From: Hypoxylon rubiginosum | Taxonomy: Eukaryota > Ascomycota > Sordariomycetes > Xylariales > Hypoxylaceae | Direction of reading: 5' to 3' | DNA: 64,000 nt | Assembly (NCBI GenBank): GCA_902806565.1 | Contig: CADCXA010000006.1 | Location: forward strand, 434,001-498,000 | Shown: in pieces, positions 10,230-21,800 of the stretch | Position numbering within the stretch: position 1 is the stretch's first letter | Layout of the letters: the number at the start of each line of letters is the position of its first letter | Made by a program: the position numbers and the translations under genes | The notes under the pieces: model-generated | Databases searched by the model: none | Told to the model about the DNA's origin: nothing | Seen by the model: only the letters and a program-made list of their open reading frames with translations

Positions 10230-11907
10230 ATGGACGCAGACGCCTTCCTCACCGCCTCCTACGCGCGCATTCGGGCCAGCGCCGCGGTACCGGCCGGCAC
10301 CAATGCGCCAACTTTACCCAGCGCCTCAGCCCTAGCCACGGCCCGGTCCGCCCTGCCCGCCGCCTCGGAAGAAGAGGAGGAGGCTCACCTGCGGGGGATC
10401 GGTGCGGAGGCGACGCTGGCGCACCTGACGGAGACAGTAGCGCCCGCGCTCGAGGGCCACAACCGCGGGGGGCGGTACTTCGGGTTCGTGACGGGGTCGG
10501 CGCTGCCGGTCGCCGAGGCCGCCGACAACCTGGTCTCGGCCTTCGACAACAGCGTCCAGGTCCACCTGCCGGACCAGTCCATCGCCACCGAGGTCGAGGA
10601 CGCGGCCCTGCGCCTGCTGCTGCGGCTCCTGGACCTCGGGACCGGCTGGCGCGGGCGCACGTTCACGACGGGCGCGACCGCGAGCAACATCCTCGGGCTC
10701 GCGTGCGGGCGGGAGGCCGTCGTCGGCGCGCGGCTGCCGCCGCAGGTTAGGGAAAGGGGCGGCGGCGGCGTCGGCGAGCTGGGGATCCTGGCGGCGTGCG
10801 CGGCGGCCGGGGTCCGCGAGGTCCAGGTGCTGACGAGCATGGGCCACAGCTCGCTGTCGAAGGCGGCGTCGGTCGTGGGGCTGGGGCGCCACGCCGTGAA
10901 GGAGCTGCCGCATAACGGGGCCGAGCCGTGGCGGCTCGATCTGCACGCCGTGGAGCGGGAACTACAGCGGAGAGACATCGCGAGCATCATCGCCGTCAGC
11001 GCGGGCGAGGTCAACACGGGGCGGTTCGCTACGTCCGGCCCGGAAGACCTGCGGCGGCTGCGGGTGCTCGCGGATAAGTACGGTGCTTGGATCCACGTCG
11101 ATGGTGCATTCGGCATCTTCGCGCGCGCGCTGCCGGCGACCGACGAGTTCGCGCGTCTTAGGGAGTCCGCGGCAGGTCTGGAGCTGGCGGATAGTATCAC
11201 TGTGGACGGGCACAAGCTGCTGAATGTGGTAAGTTGCGACTTCCTGCCCCTTTACTTCTGTATTCACTTCCCGACTCCCCTTTCTTTCCTACTCCTTTCC
11301 AAATTCCAGCCAACAAGCTAAACAAAATCCCCCTTGCCCCAAAACACAGCCCTACGACACCGGCATATTCTTCACGCGCGAATCCACAACGCTGCATGCC
11401 GTATTCCAGAACCCGAACGCAGTGTACCTTTCCGCTCCCGGCGCCTCCCCGATCCCGAGCCCCCTCAACATCGGGCTCGAGAACTCGCGGCGGTTCCGCG
11501 CGCTGCCCGTGTACGCCGTACTAATATCCGAGGGCCGGGCCGGCGTCGCCGCCATGCTGGCGCGCATGGTGCGGCTGGCGCGGGGCATCGCCGCCGCCAT
11601 CGCTTCCGACCGCGAGCTCAAGGACGAGTACGAGCTGCTGCCTGCTGCTACGGCCGGTAGTGAAGAGGGGAAGGAGGACACGCACGTCGTGGTGCTGTTC
11701 CGGGCGCGCGACGAAGGCCTGAACGAGGCGCTGGTCCGGAATATCCAGGGCTCGGGCGAGTGGTACGTGAGCGGGACGAAGTGGGACGGCAGGCCGGCGT
11801 GCCGCATCGCGGTGGCGAGCTGGCGGGTGAACGTGGAGGAGGATTTGGAGTTTGTTACGAGGAGTCTAGTTAAGGTTGCAAAGGATTGGAGGGCTAGCGT
11901 GAGGTAG
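10230..11907 (+). CDS. PLP-dependent group II decarboxylase
   Basis: Two exons, 10230-11228 and 11350-11907, give 518 residues. The intron (GTAAGT ... AACACAG) is phase 0. It belongs to the group II family (glutamate, aromatic amino acid and diaminobutyrate decarboxylases). Visible marks: GRYFGFVTGSALPV, FTTGATASNILGLACGRE (cofactor phosphate pocket), MGHSSLSKAA, then WIHVDGAFGIFAR with the Asp that pairs with the pyridine nitrogen, and SITVDGHKLLNV, where Lys329 is the expected Schiff-base lysine. After the intron, PYDTGIFFTRESTTLHAVFQNP continues the family pattern. The substrate cannot be assigned; fungal relatives include aromatic amino acid decarboxylases. The gene is much more GC-rich than its surroundings. 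A translated intron would give a false short protein ending SKFQPTS. Confidence 0.85.
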
Positions 11908-12468
11908 ATTAGGACGTCATGTAAGAAGGGGCAGTAGAGGCTAGAACCAAAACTAGAGAATATCAGGGTCTAAAGATGATTTGGTTTCTTTTTATTGGTA
12001 GTACTGGTGCTCTCCTCTTGGATAGACTATTTGGAGCTTTAGACACCGTGAGAATTTCGCTATGCCCGTATGACCCAACGTAGGATATACCATGTGCCCC
12101 AGCCTGCTCCGTTTCGCGACGGCGAATGCTTCTTCACTCAAGGACCTTCGGGAGTCTGTTATACCAACAAGACTATCATCTTAAAAGACCCCAGCGTTTG
12201 GCCTTTTGTGCCTATAGATAGACCCTTCAAATAAGACCAACTGAGCTAGGTTTCGGCTTCACGCTCGACAAGCCGAAAATCATGTCCACTGGCATAGCGG
12301 TAGCCCACGGCAGTAATCGATCGCCGCCCGCTGCAATACGCGGACAGCTGACCTACCCAAATAGTCGGCCAAGGATGCCCAACCAGCACCGATAATTCTT
12401 CTCTGTTGGCCCCCCTCTCTCAGCTTTAGATACGTATTCAAGTCCTCATCCAGCTTCTCCCAGCCCTC
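11908..12468. other. convergent intergenic region
   Basis: Lies between the 3' ends of the decarboxylase (+) and the DUF2462 gene (-). Nothing recognised. Confidence 0.45.
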
Positions 12469-12759
12469 TCAACCAAACTTCCTACTACCTCCCTTACTAG
12501 CGCTCTTCCCCTTGCCGCCCTCCGCGTCCTTGCCCTTGGTCCTGCCCTTGCCGATCAGCTCGAGGTGGCCCGCCCGCTCGCCCAGCAGCTTCTCGGTCTG
12601 GGCGACGAGGCCGGCGGCGTACTTCTTCTGCAGCCTGTCGGCGGCGGAGCCCTTCTTGGCCTTGACGACGCGCGTGCCCCTCTTGGGCGGCTGCGGCTTG
12701 CCCTTGCGCGCGGTCGAGGTCGCCGTCGGCTTCTTGGGTTTTACGGCGCCTTGGGCCAT
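12469..12759 (-). CDS. DUF2462/UPF0390 small basic protein
   Basis: A single-exon 96-residue frame, very rich in Lys, Gly and Ala. The N-terminus MAQGAVKPKKP, the segment PKRGTRVVKAKKGSAADRLQKKYAAGLVAQTEKLLGE and the basic C-terminus match the UPF0390/DUF2462 family (human C19orf53 type). These small basic proteins are thought to be nuclear or nucleolar and are poorly characterised. The size is right for the family. Antisense frames of 121-142 codons over the same DNA are shadows of its GC bias. Confidence 0.75.
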   Translation of the reverse strand: MAQGAVKPKKPTATSTARKGKPQPPKRGTRVVKAKKGSAADRLQKKYAAGLVAQTEKLLGERAGHLELIGKGRTKGKDAEGGKGKSASKGGSRKFG

Positions 12760-13658
12760 CGCTGGGGTTTTTTCTGGGCGCTTTTGCGTCGGTACGGAGA
12801 GTTGGTCGGATTGTCGGGAGGGAAAGAGGAAGATGTGGCTCGGATGGATGTTTGCGCCTCTGGTCTTTGTGATACTACTGCCCCTCCCAAGGCGATTTGC
12901 AGTCTGGTATCTTTCAACAGCAAGTGGTAGCTCCTGTTAAGTCCAACTGAAGAATTCGTATTTTCGGAATGTCTCGTCGTTTCGTTTCGTCTGTAGCGGG
13001 TTGTTCTAACCAGGATGTGCAAAGAGAAAAAAAATTATACCAGGTGCCTGGTTACCTAAGCGGGGCAGCTTCCGTAAACCCCACTACTGGCAGTGGATCT
13101 ATATCACGGCCCCACCCTACCACCGCCGGATCCCCCCTTTTCTATCCAGTCTGCCAGTCCACCAGTCAGCCAGCTGCCAGTCTAACTTCGTATATCATTT
13201 TGGTTCTTCTTCGATACCGCCGAACCCCTTATCCATAACCTTCCATAACCTCAATTGTCCATCACGGCTAAAACTTGCAACCACTAGGACATAGCTCGTC
13301 GGAGATGGAATTTACTTCATGGTAGGCGAGATCGTCTGGTACATACACGTCACCGTTATTTTATGACAAACGGTGCGTCTACTTTGTCGCAGAATAATCT
13401 ACCATTGTAGGGCACTCTCAAACTGATATCAATAAATCTTCGGTAGGCCACGTGTATGTCTGATATAGTATGATATCTGTAGTAGGTGGCTTACTAGCCT
13501 TGACTGATGCATATAAAGCTGTGCCGTCTCCCTGCTAAGGTCAACAGTTCCTCTTTCTCACCAAAACCTTCAGCGCAACTGTATTCATTTCAGATAGGCC
13601 TAGCGAACCGTTACTTGATATCACATTGCCTAGATTCCTTTAACAGACCAGCTTCAAC
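12760..13658. other. divergent intergenic region with TATA element
   Basis: Promoters of the minus-strand DUF2462 gene and the plus-strand unknown gene. A TATAAA at 13512-13517 lies about 145 bases upstream of the ATG at 13659. Short frames here have no support. Confidence 0.45.
13512..13517 (+). promoter_or_regulatory. probable TATA box
   Basis: TATAAA followed by a pyrimidine-rich leader with TTTCTCACC, ahead of the ATG at 13659. Position is suitable for a core promoter; assignment is inferred from sequence only. Confidence 0.4.
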
Positions 13659-15497
13659 ATGGCCTCACTTTCATTGCTGACGGGAGGTGTTGAAGATATA
13701 CAGGCACACGAGACACATATGAAAATATTGCTGGCCCGGTTAGAACCGATGCACTGGCTGCAGCCGTCTGTGCTCTCCCCGCCGAATGATGGTACACCGG
13801 ATGACCGTCATTCTTTTATAAACTATGTGCTCCCTTTGCTGATGTATTATGGGAATGGTGTCGCTTTACGCAACATCCTTCGTGATCACCCATGGCTCGG
13901 CAGCTGCACTGTGCCAGCAAAACGCCATGAAGATGCATGGCTCTTCCATCAGAATCCTACTCGGAATATTGAAGTTATCGAAGATTTCCTAAAGCTCAAG
14001 TTTTGTGAAATCTTTGGCTCAAGACTGCTGCAGCGTAGTACTGTTTGCGGTGTTTTCTATCAGTATTATCTTAACGCTCTAGAAAGGAAAGTTCGCGCTC
14101 TTTGCTCGAAGGAAGTTGAACCAGAGCCTAGTAGAGCTCATGAAGATGTATTTGACGCAAATAGCCCTCACGATGCCAATATGCAAAGTGTGTACGGCGA
14201 CTCATGGCGAGACTACTATATAGCAAGTAGGTAACTTGGAGGATACTCAACTACTATTTGCACCACATGAGGTTATAATGCTAACCACTGTAGGGCAAAG
14301 ACAGAGAAAGTTTTGTCAGACACGCCACCTCAACGTAGTTTAGAGGGTGGGCTACACAAATTTACATGGTTTTCTGACAATATGCATCTTAGTACCAATG
14401 ACAACGCTATCAATGACCTCAAAGACCCCATTAGACTCATGCGTCAAGCCGTGCAGATATTTCTCGATCAGCCAAGCAACCAGATTGAAGCAGGTCATCC
14501 GGGTTTTCATGAATCGGATCAGACTGTAAAGATGTGGGAATTGGCAACTTTCTGCGGAGATTTTGAGAGGCGAGAGGGCAAATGGACCCCCTCAGTGAAG
14601 GTCCAGATGATATGGTCGGAATGCGGCTCGACCAACTCTGGAAGATGGATCCAAGTGATAGAGAATATAGCCCAGTTCTGCTTTGCCGCGGGCAGCCCTG
14701 AGGCAAGCCAAAAGGACCCATTTGAAAGCCTTCAGCATCTTCGAAACACGCTTAGCCGTCACTTTCTCTATACGGCGGACCTACACAAACAAATATTCGA
14801 TCTCCAAGCCCAGATCAACCAGCAGCAGCGCACCATCACAGCACTAGTCTATCGACGCGTCTTAGAAAACATCGTAGCTGAAGAGAATGGTCGGGGGCCA
14901 GTGGAAAAGTGGAAGAACTTCTTAAGAGACAGAGTCTTCTTCGACAACCACCAATCCAACGAAGACCATAAGAAAAACCAGGAAGATCTCGAGAAGCGTA
15001 ATCAAGAGCTAGACGAATTTCTTAAGAAGTACCAGAAAGGCCAATATGGCCAGCAGCACATACGGGAGATGACTGACCACCTTTACTCGACGCTTAGCCG
15101 CGCCATCCACAATTTTCGGCTCACGGGGGAAGACGATCAGTACGATGTCTCGAGCAGCCAATTCGACCCTATGGAAAGGGACTTCCTCTTGGCCTTGAAG
15201 CCCCTGGATGCCAATGTAGCCGTCGATGGAACCGTAGATTGGGAGAGAGAGCAAGAGCGATATCCCATTCCCTCTCATTTAATAACTTCTGTCCAAAATA
15301 CGAAGGGTGTGCTTCCATCGGATCTTTGCGCTCCAGAGTCGGATACTGATGATGGGAACTTCTCGTTCGGATACGATTCAAGCGAACAAGGCTCAGACAA
15401 GAAGAGTTCGAGTAGCGAGGGTTCAGATGAAGATGACGAGGATGAGGATGGCGAGGATGATAAAGATGAGGACGATGAGGATTCAGAAGAGGGGTGA
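13659..15497 (+). CDS. hypothetical protein with coiled coil and acidic tail
   Basis: Two exons, 13659-14230 and 14294-15497, give 591 residues. The donor GTAACT and acceptor CACTGTAG join in phase 2 and restore one frame (IASR-AKTEKVLSD). The N-terminal ~170 residues look globular (LPLLMYYGNGVALRNILRDHPWLG, a KFCEIFGSRLLQRSTVCGVFYQYYLNALE helix pair). The middle (about 345-450) has a predicted coiled coil (ADLHKQIFDLQAQINQQQRTI and an EDHKKNQEDLEKRNQELDEFLKKY stretch). The last ~40 residues are almost only Asp, Glu and Ser with a few Lys, typical of nuclear or chromatin-binding acidic tails. No family recognised. The acidic repeat (GATGAxGA) also creates a Ser-rich antisense shadow. Confidence 0.7.
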
Positions 15498-16661
15498 AAT
15501 GGCATACGTTACCTTGAGTCTAGAGATAATTATAGAGCATATCAAAAATAGATGGGCAATTACACGATAACAAGGCTCTAGTCTATCTTTTTGATGTTGA
15601 CCACGATAATTTTCCCCTCCTATCCCCAGAACCCCTATCTGCGCTGACCCCTCGTTCAGGGGGCTCCAAGCCACAAACGTACAGATGTGCCCGACGTCGC
15701 GAATATGTTACCGATATAAGCGGCAAATAATACGTGAGTCGTATCCTTATTTGGAGGATACAAGTATCATTTCCTTAGAAGCCAGCAAACCTGGTGGTAG
15801 GGTGGAGCAGAAGACGTAAATTTACGCACCTCGCAGAAGTCTCCCCAACTCCTATGACTCACCCTTGCATTTTATTCCTGGAACTCATTACGAACTTAAT
15901 CGAAAGGGAAAAGAACAATCCACCAATTCTATCGTCATAAACATACCAGGGACCTCTACGAAAATTAATTATCTAGGTGTTTCAAGTACGAAGATTAGGG
16001 GACCAAAAGCTTCGTACGTCCTAGACGCCACCACCATCTTGCGCAAGGGATACCTTCAACTATATCACCGAGCAGGACCGTGCCCCTTACAAAGTCTAGA
16101 GCTGCTTGAGAGTAGATTGTGACAAGTTCTTGGCCCCAACCTTCGTACAGACATAATTTCCTTGCAAAAAGAACTAGTTGACAGTGCGGAAGCTTAAGCA
16201 TATATCGTAATAGCTGGGTGCCTAGACTGAGTAGGTAGGTAGGTACTAGAACTGGCTCCAAATCAAGGTCTCATTGAAGCGAACTCAATCATATTACAAG
16301 CTCAGTAGGGGGCTGTAGTCCCGTACAGTTTTTACTTGTCTACATCTATCACATATCACAGTGGCGACATGAAAAACTGACGCAAAAAGTGAATTACCAC
16401 TCCTCCCCTATCTCTAACAATATTACACAACAAGGAAAAGGTCCACGAGTGACCACGTTTTGACTTTGGAGCCATTAATTACCATTACCCCCGGTTCCGC
16501 CCCTTTGAACCATCAACCCGCCCCGTTATGTTCTAGTAAACACGCAGAAGTCTACCTACCCATTGGCACGTGCCCTCAAAGTGTTTCCCCGGGCCCCTTT
16601 TTTATAACCCTTTCCCCCCTTATCTCATGCCCAAGTTGTTTCGAGCGAAAGCTAAGCTAAG
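15498..16661. other. convergent intergenic region, nothing recognised
   Basis: About 1.2 kb between the 3' end of the unknown gene and the 3' end of the But2-domain gene. Contains a TAGGTAGGTAGGTAC run near 16228-16242, one member of a motif seen repeatedly in this window, and short frames without support. Confidence 0.4.
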
Positions 16662-17849
16662 TTAGCTCATAACCAACTTAATCGTATTGTCGACCATCTC
16701 ATCGCTCTGCGAGCTGAAGGGCTGCTCGCACTCGACGACCCAGGCGCCGACGCCGTCGCGGAACTTGGCGTTGGGCCCGACGCCGGCCTGCACGAACTCG
16801 AGGACGAAGTCGCGGACGCTGCTGGCGCGCCAGCCGTGGGGTCCGGCCGCCTGGTTGCACTCGAACGTGCCGATGACCGTGTTCCCGCCGGGCTGCACGT
16901 GGTGCACCTCCGTGTCGCTCCACCCCGGAAGCGTCGTGCCGCTGCGGGAGAAGGTCATGCCCGAGTTCTGCAGGATCTCCTGCTCCATGCCGCTGAAGCG
17001 GTAGCACGGGTAGCCCGCCGGCAGGGCCTCGCAGGCCGGCATGCGGAACTGGAGCGCGCACAGGGACGCGCTGGCCGAGAAGCGCTGCGGGATGTCGAAG
17101 TAGAACGTCGTCGTGTTGGTGGGCGTGACCGAGGCCAGCGCCGTCGCGTTCTTGCCGCTCCACGAGATCGAGTTGCCGTTGTTGATCACCGTCTTGTAGG
17201 GCGCGATCGACGGCGCCGACGGCGAGACGACGCATTCTTGAGGCGCGGCGGGGAGGGTGGGCGGCGGTGTGTCTACCTCTGTCGCAGCAGAGCGTTGCGC
17301 GACGGTGGCGTCGGTGATAGTAGCGTTGGTTGCGGTGGCGTTTCCGAGGAAACAGGTATCGAGCTCGTCCACGAGTGCCAACGAGACCGGCTCACATCCA
17401 GTCCTGTTGGCCTTGTCCGTGGAGAAGATATCATAATACCCGTCGGCGCCCTCGGCGGCAGGGCAGGCGAAGAACACGCCGGGGCCGTCGTCGTAAAGAA
17501 GATAGGCCTTACCGTTATCATCCACGATCTTGGTGTCGAATGTTGTGGTGCCAACGGCACCCTGGTAGCACTCGAATTGGTAGTCTGGGGCTCTCATGAA
17601 GCAGTTGTGCTTGAGACTATCCTGAATGGTCTTGGTGGATCTGTCTAAGCAGAAGGTGCCTTGTTGGAAAGAACCGCCGAGGAGCAAATCGCCGACATGA
17701 TCCTCCAGCACGGGTTTGTTCACTTTGTTGACCCTTCCTACGGAGGCGAGCTGGAAGCAGCAAGTGTTGTCGAATTGCCGGGGTGGTAGGGCAGCGCCGC
17801 CGACCACGGTGAGCAGTAGACCCGCAGCGAGTGACCCTACGGTCACCAT
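16662..17849 (-). CDS. secreted But2 C-terminal domain protein
   Basis: Single exon. The start is placed at MVTVGSLAAGLLLTVVGGAALP because this gives a clean signal peptide (n-region, hydrophobic core, A-x-A-like site); an upstream in-frame ATG at 17951 would add 34 residues that spoil it. The protein is then 395 residues. The N-terminal half is Cys-rich with N-glycosylation sites. A Thr/Pro linker follows, and the last ~165 residues (APYKTVINNGNSISWSG ... LCALQFRMPACEAL ... YRFSGMEQEILQNSGMTFSRSG ... GTFECNQAAGPHGWR ... FVLEF) match the fungal 'ubiquitin 3 binding protein But2, C-terminal' domain. That domain is common in predicted secreted or wall-associated proteins, and its name should not be taken to prove ubiquitin binding here. 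A TATAAA on this strand at 18045-18040 lies about 190 bases upstream. Confidence 0.8.
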   Translation of the reverse strand: MVTVGSLAAGLLLTVVGGAALPPRQFDNTCCFQLASVGRVNKVNKPVLEDHVGDLLLGGSFQQGTFCLDRSTKTIQDSLKHNCFMRAPDYQFECYQGAVGTTTFDTKIVDDNGKAYLLYDDGPGVFFACPAAEGADGYYDIFSTDKANRTGCEPVSLALVDELDTCFLGNATATNATITDATVAQRSAATEVDTPPPTLPAAPQECVVSPSAPSIAPYKTVINNGNSISWSGKNATALASVTPTNTTTFYFDIPQRFSASASLCALQFRMPACEALPAGYPCYRFSGMEQEILQNSGMTFSRSGTTLPGWSDTEVHHVQPGGNTVIGTFECNQAAGPHGWRASSVRDFVLEFVQAGVGPNAKFRDGVGAWVVECEQPFSSQSDEMVDNTIKLVMS

Positions 17850-18853
17850 TTTGCTCAGGGTATCAGTCGATTGAGTGTGACAGTACATTGTCGAAAGTGG
17901 TTGGTTCCCGAGAGGATGGAAACAAACAATGGAGTTGAATATGGGTTGCACAAAACGATCAGATATAAATTGGGATTGTCCTGTGAGGTAGAAGAGAAAG
18001 GAAGAAGGGAAAGAAAATGAACGAGAGACTGGAAGGGGATTTATAATAAAAAGTTACAGGAAAGATGAAGCTTTAGACGCGGTAGGAAGCTTCTATTGCA
18101 GAATAACCATGCGCGATCGTTTTACTTGTACCTAGAAGTTAAGTTACATATGTAGCAAGGAGGTTGACCAGGTTCGCCAGACAATGGCGCCATTAATCAC
18201 ACAGCAATACCCCTTTGTACTACCTATGTACAATAGCGATTGTCAAACTCGCTTATTGTTCCCTACCGTGTTGATGTGAGTTTACTTACATGTACATGTA
18301 GGGGCAGGTAAGTTCAAAGGGAGCCTTAGCGGGAGGAACCAACTTGCAGGCGCACTGTAAGTCTGAAACCCCTAAACAGTTCTACTTTAAAATCTGAAAG
18401 GGAAGCCTCGACAGCGGAATACGGCATCAGATACTTACATGTAGGTACATATGTAGTTGGTAGTTGAGGGTTGGGCTTGGTATCTCGCATAGGTACCTAC
18501 TGATGCCTACCTAAGCATTCTCGGCACGAATCTAACGAACGCTGGGAACGTAAGGTTCGCATGTAAAACTCGTGGTTTTTTGTGAATTGGGTCTAGGAGA
18601 TGTATACTGACAAAAAGATTTATTATCAGTCAAGCCAATTTGATCAGTGTTGCAGCTAACAAGACAAGACTCTGATTGTGTGATCCATCTACAGCTCGTA
18701 ATATATGGATAGTTTGATGCTGCAACACCGTCGTCTGCGACGCTTTAGAGGCCACATCGACCACATAAACTTATCGCTCCTACGCCCCTAACCTAACCAA
18801 AAAAAAAAAAAAAACCACCGGGGTATCATAGCTATAAAAAAATTATAAAAAAA
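17850..18853. other. intergenic: But2 gene promoter and SNF2 gene 3' flank
   Basis: Contains a minus-strand TATAAA (18045-18040), several ACATGTA/TAGGTAC motifs (about 18285-18300, 18435-18455, 18491-18515), and CCCCTAACCTAACC followed by a 15-base A run at about 18784-18813. No gene recognised. Confidence 0.45.
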
Positions 18854-21800
18854 TCATAGCTCGTCCGTTTCATCGTCGTCAGATAAGAAAATAGTCATGG
18901 ATGCCCTCGGAAGCTTCATCGACTGGTCCTCTTTCTTGACGCCTGCGCCTGCACTAATCGAGGGGACGTCCTCAATCTCTCGCTTCACAGCCGGCGTGCT
19001 AGGCTTGACGTCTTCCATCTTGGCGTCTTCACTTTCCGTGTCCTCCTCGGTATCTGCTACATTATGCATTATGGTATCCTCCGTTTTCACATTTACCATC
19101 TTAATATCCTTGTCTGTGTCTGATTCCACCTTGGAATCCACCTTGGAATCAGTGTCCGTCTCGGCCTCGCCAAGATGCTTGAGTTTCTCAGCACGCTTTC
19201 TGTAGAAAGTCTCGAGACAATTTCTTCGCTCTTCCTGAGTCATACTCTCCACCGCTAGCGCGAACTCAGTCACGCTGGGGAAACCAAACGTCTTAGCCAT
19301 CGTGCAGAACTGGCGCCGCCTGACGTCTACTGGGGGATTGTACTCGTACTCTATCGAGGTCGCGGCCGAAGCCTCTAGTCCCTCAAAAAAGAGGGCTCGG
19401 GCTTCTGGGTCAGCGTCTTGGCTTAGGGCCATCTCGGCCTGTCGCGATAGCTCATCTTCTATTTTCGAAGAGCCGACCACCTCTGAGTTTTCATGCGTAT
19501 ATTCAACTCCCTCGGAAGCAAGAATTGCTTGGATGGGGTCAAAGTGTTTAGCCTTTCGCGTCCCGGCTGGTTTCAACACGCTATCCTTGCTGTCACCCTT
19601 GGTGAGTAGAGTAGATAATTGCTTGAGACCGCCAGTTTCATCGTCGTCAGCACTACCCTCTTTCTTGACGAGTGGATCATCGTCGGCCTCTTCGACCGCT
19701 TTGTCCATATCGATGTCTATCAGCTTAACCCCTGCTTTCGCTTCGGCAATGTTCGTCTTATTGACGATGTCACGGAGAACGATTTGATCACCGTGGTAAG
19801 TTAGCAGGTTCTGAATCCCAAATATTTCGCCTTTTCGTTCGGAATCTTGCTGCACGCCCTTGAAATAGCGACGTTCGTTAGAAGCATTATACCCGATATT
19901 TGCCTGCTGCTGCTTGTAGATTTGTCTTGCGTATGTGGTTTCTTCGATAGTACCTGTCGAAATAAGGCGATAAACTTCAACATCACGAACTTGACCAATG
20001 CGATAGGCTCGATCCTGCGCCTGAAGGTCGTACGATGGATTCCAATGGGGGTCCATGATGACGACCTTGTTCGCTGATGTGATATTGAGCCCGACACCAC
20101 CAGCTTTGGTGGATATCAAAAACACGAATTGATTAGGGTCCGAGTTGAAATCGTCGACTACTCGCTGTCGCTCCTCGTAGGCTAGAGACCCATCAAGATA
20201 GCTATAAGCATAGCTCGTGTTGTTGAACAAGAGCTGAAGGATCTTCAAGAGTCGCACGCTGTGGGAGAAGACCAAAACTTTATCACCACTAGTATGCCAA
20301 AACTTTAGGAGTTTCCTTAGGACCTTCCACTTCCCGCAATACTCGGGATTAGCTAGGCTGAGGAGCGAGTCTCGCTTAGTGTAGTGATCTTCCCAAGTGA
20401 GCGGTGTAGCCGCTTGGAGGAATCGAAGTTCTCGCTGCTGTTTGTCTGGAATATCCGAGGACCGTGGAATAAGGAGGTTGAAATGATTCGACAGCTTTTG
20501 CAACGATATCATGATGGGAAACACTAGTGACCTCCATGAATCTCCGTCTTCGTTTTTATCGTAACAGCACCAACCTCGCTTCTTTGTTGATCCGCACGGA
20601 CAAAAATCCCACGCACTCCGAACGTAGTCGACGAGTTCGCTGTCGAGTAGATTTTCATACGCCTCGCGCTGCAGATCAGAAAGCGGGCAGAATACAACTC
20701 TGTCGCTCTTTTTCGGCAGTTGGTGTGCAATGAGACTCTTCATCCGGCGAAGAAAGAATCGAGGGAGGAGATTGAAGCGAAGCTTTTTAGCTGTCTTGCG
20801 AGCTTCGCTCAACTGATGAATGGTAGCATCGTGCGACTGGCCGATAGTTAATGGCTTGCATATTGTATTCTTCCATTCCGCGAGAGTGCCGAATTGCCCT
20901 GGGTTGGTCCAATTCAGAAGCGCCCAGAGCTCCTCGTACTTGTTCTGGATCGCTGTTCCGGTCAAGCCAATTCTACAAAGAGAGTTGAGTTGGTTCATGG
21001 CCTTTGTAACTTCTGCCTTGACGTCTTTGATCAAGTGACACTCGTCAGCCACAACAACGTCCCAAGGTATGCGATTGACCTGGTCGCGGTTGGTTTTGTA
21101 CGTGGTATATGTGGTGATCATTATTTCCAGTCGTCCAGCGCGGGCAGCACTGAGCACGTCGTCTTTGCCTGCTCCATGGTATAAATCAGTCTCCCACCAA
21201 CCCCATCTGTCCAGCTCATTCTTCCAGTTTTGAATCAGCGAGCCAGGGCAGATGATCAAAGCGCGGGGATACCAATCCGTCTTGACCCTTTGGAATTTTC
21301 TCATCCTCTTTGCGTCGCGACGATCACCGGTCTTGCCAAACATAGCTGTGAGAAAGGCAGCAACTTGAACGGTTTTGCCTAATCCCATATCATCACCAAG
21401 GATGCCGCCTTTCTGGTACACGAAGAGACGGTGGAGGAACTTGACCCCTTCAACTTGGTAGTCGCGAAGATACTGGGCAATAGAAGCTGGGATGACGCCG
21501 GCTGAATGTTCTAGGATTATGTCTTTGTAGGGACGACATGGCTTGACTCCGCTCTTTGGGTCAAACTGCGGCTTCTCTTCTAGGTCTGCCAGCCGTTCGT
21601 CGTCCGAAAAGTAGACATCGGAATAGTCTGGAGGTAGCCGCAGCCCGCCTTCACGTAAAAGTTCTCGGTTCTGATCAAATTGCTGGCGCCGATCCCTTAT
21701 GTACCCAGGTAGCGATCCTTCAACCAGTTCCGCGTCCGAATGCGAGGTGCTGTCGTCATTCTGCCTAGCACCGATCTTCTCTGTTGTACCTTTGCGTGGC

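Noticed and set aside
10385..11215. 276-codon antisense frame over the decarboxylase
   Set aside because: Shadow of the GC-rich coding strand; low-complexity Ser/Arg/Ala content and no family marks.
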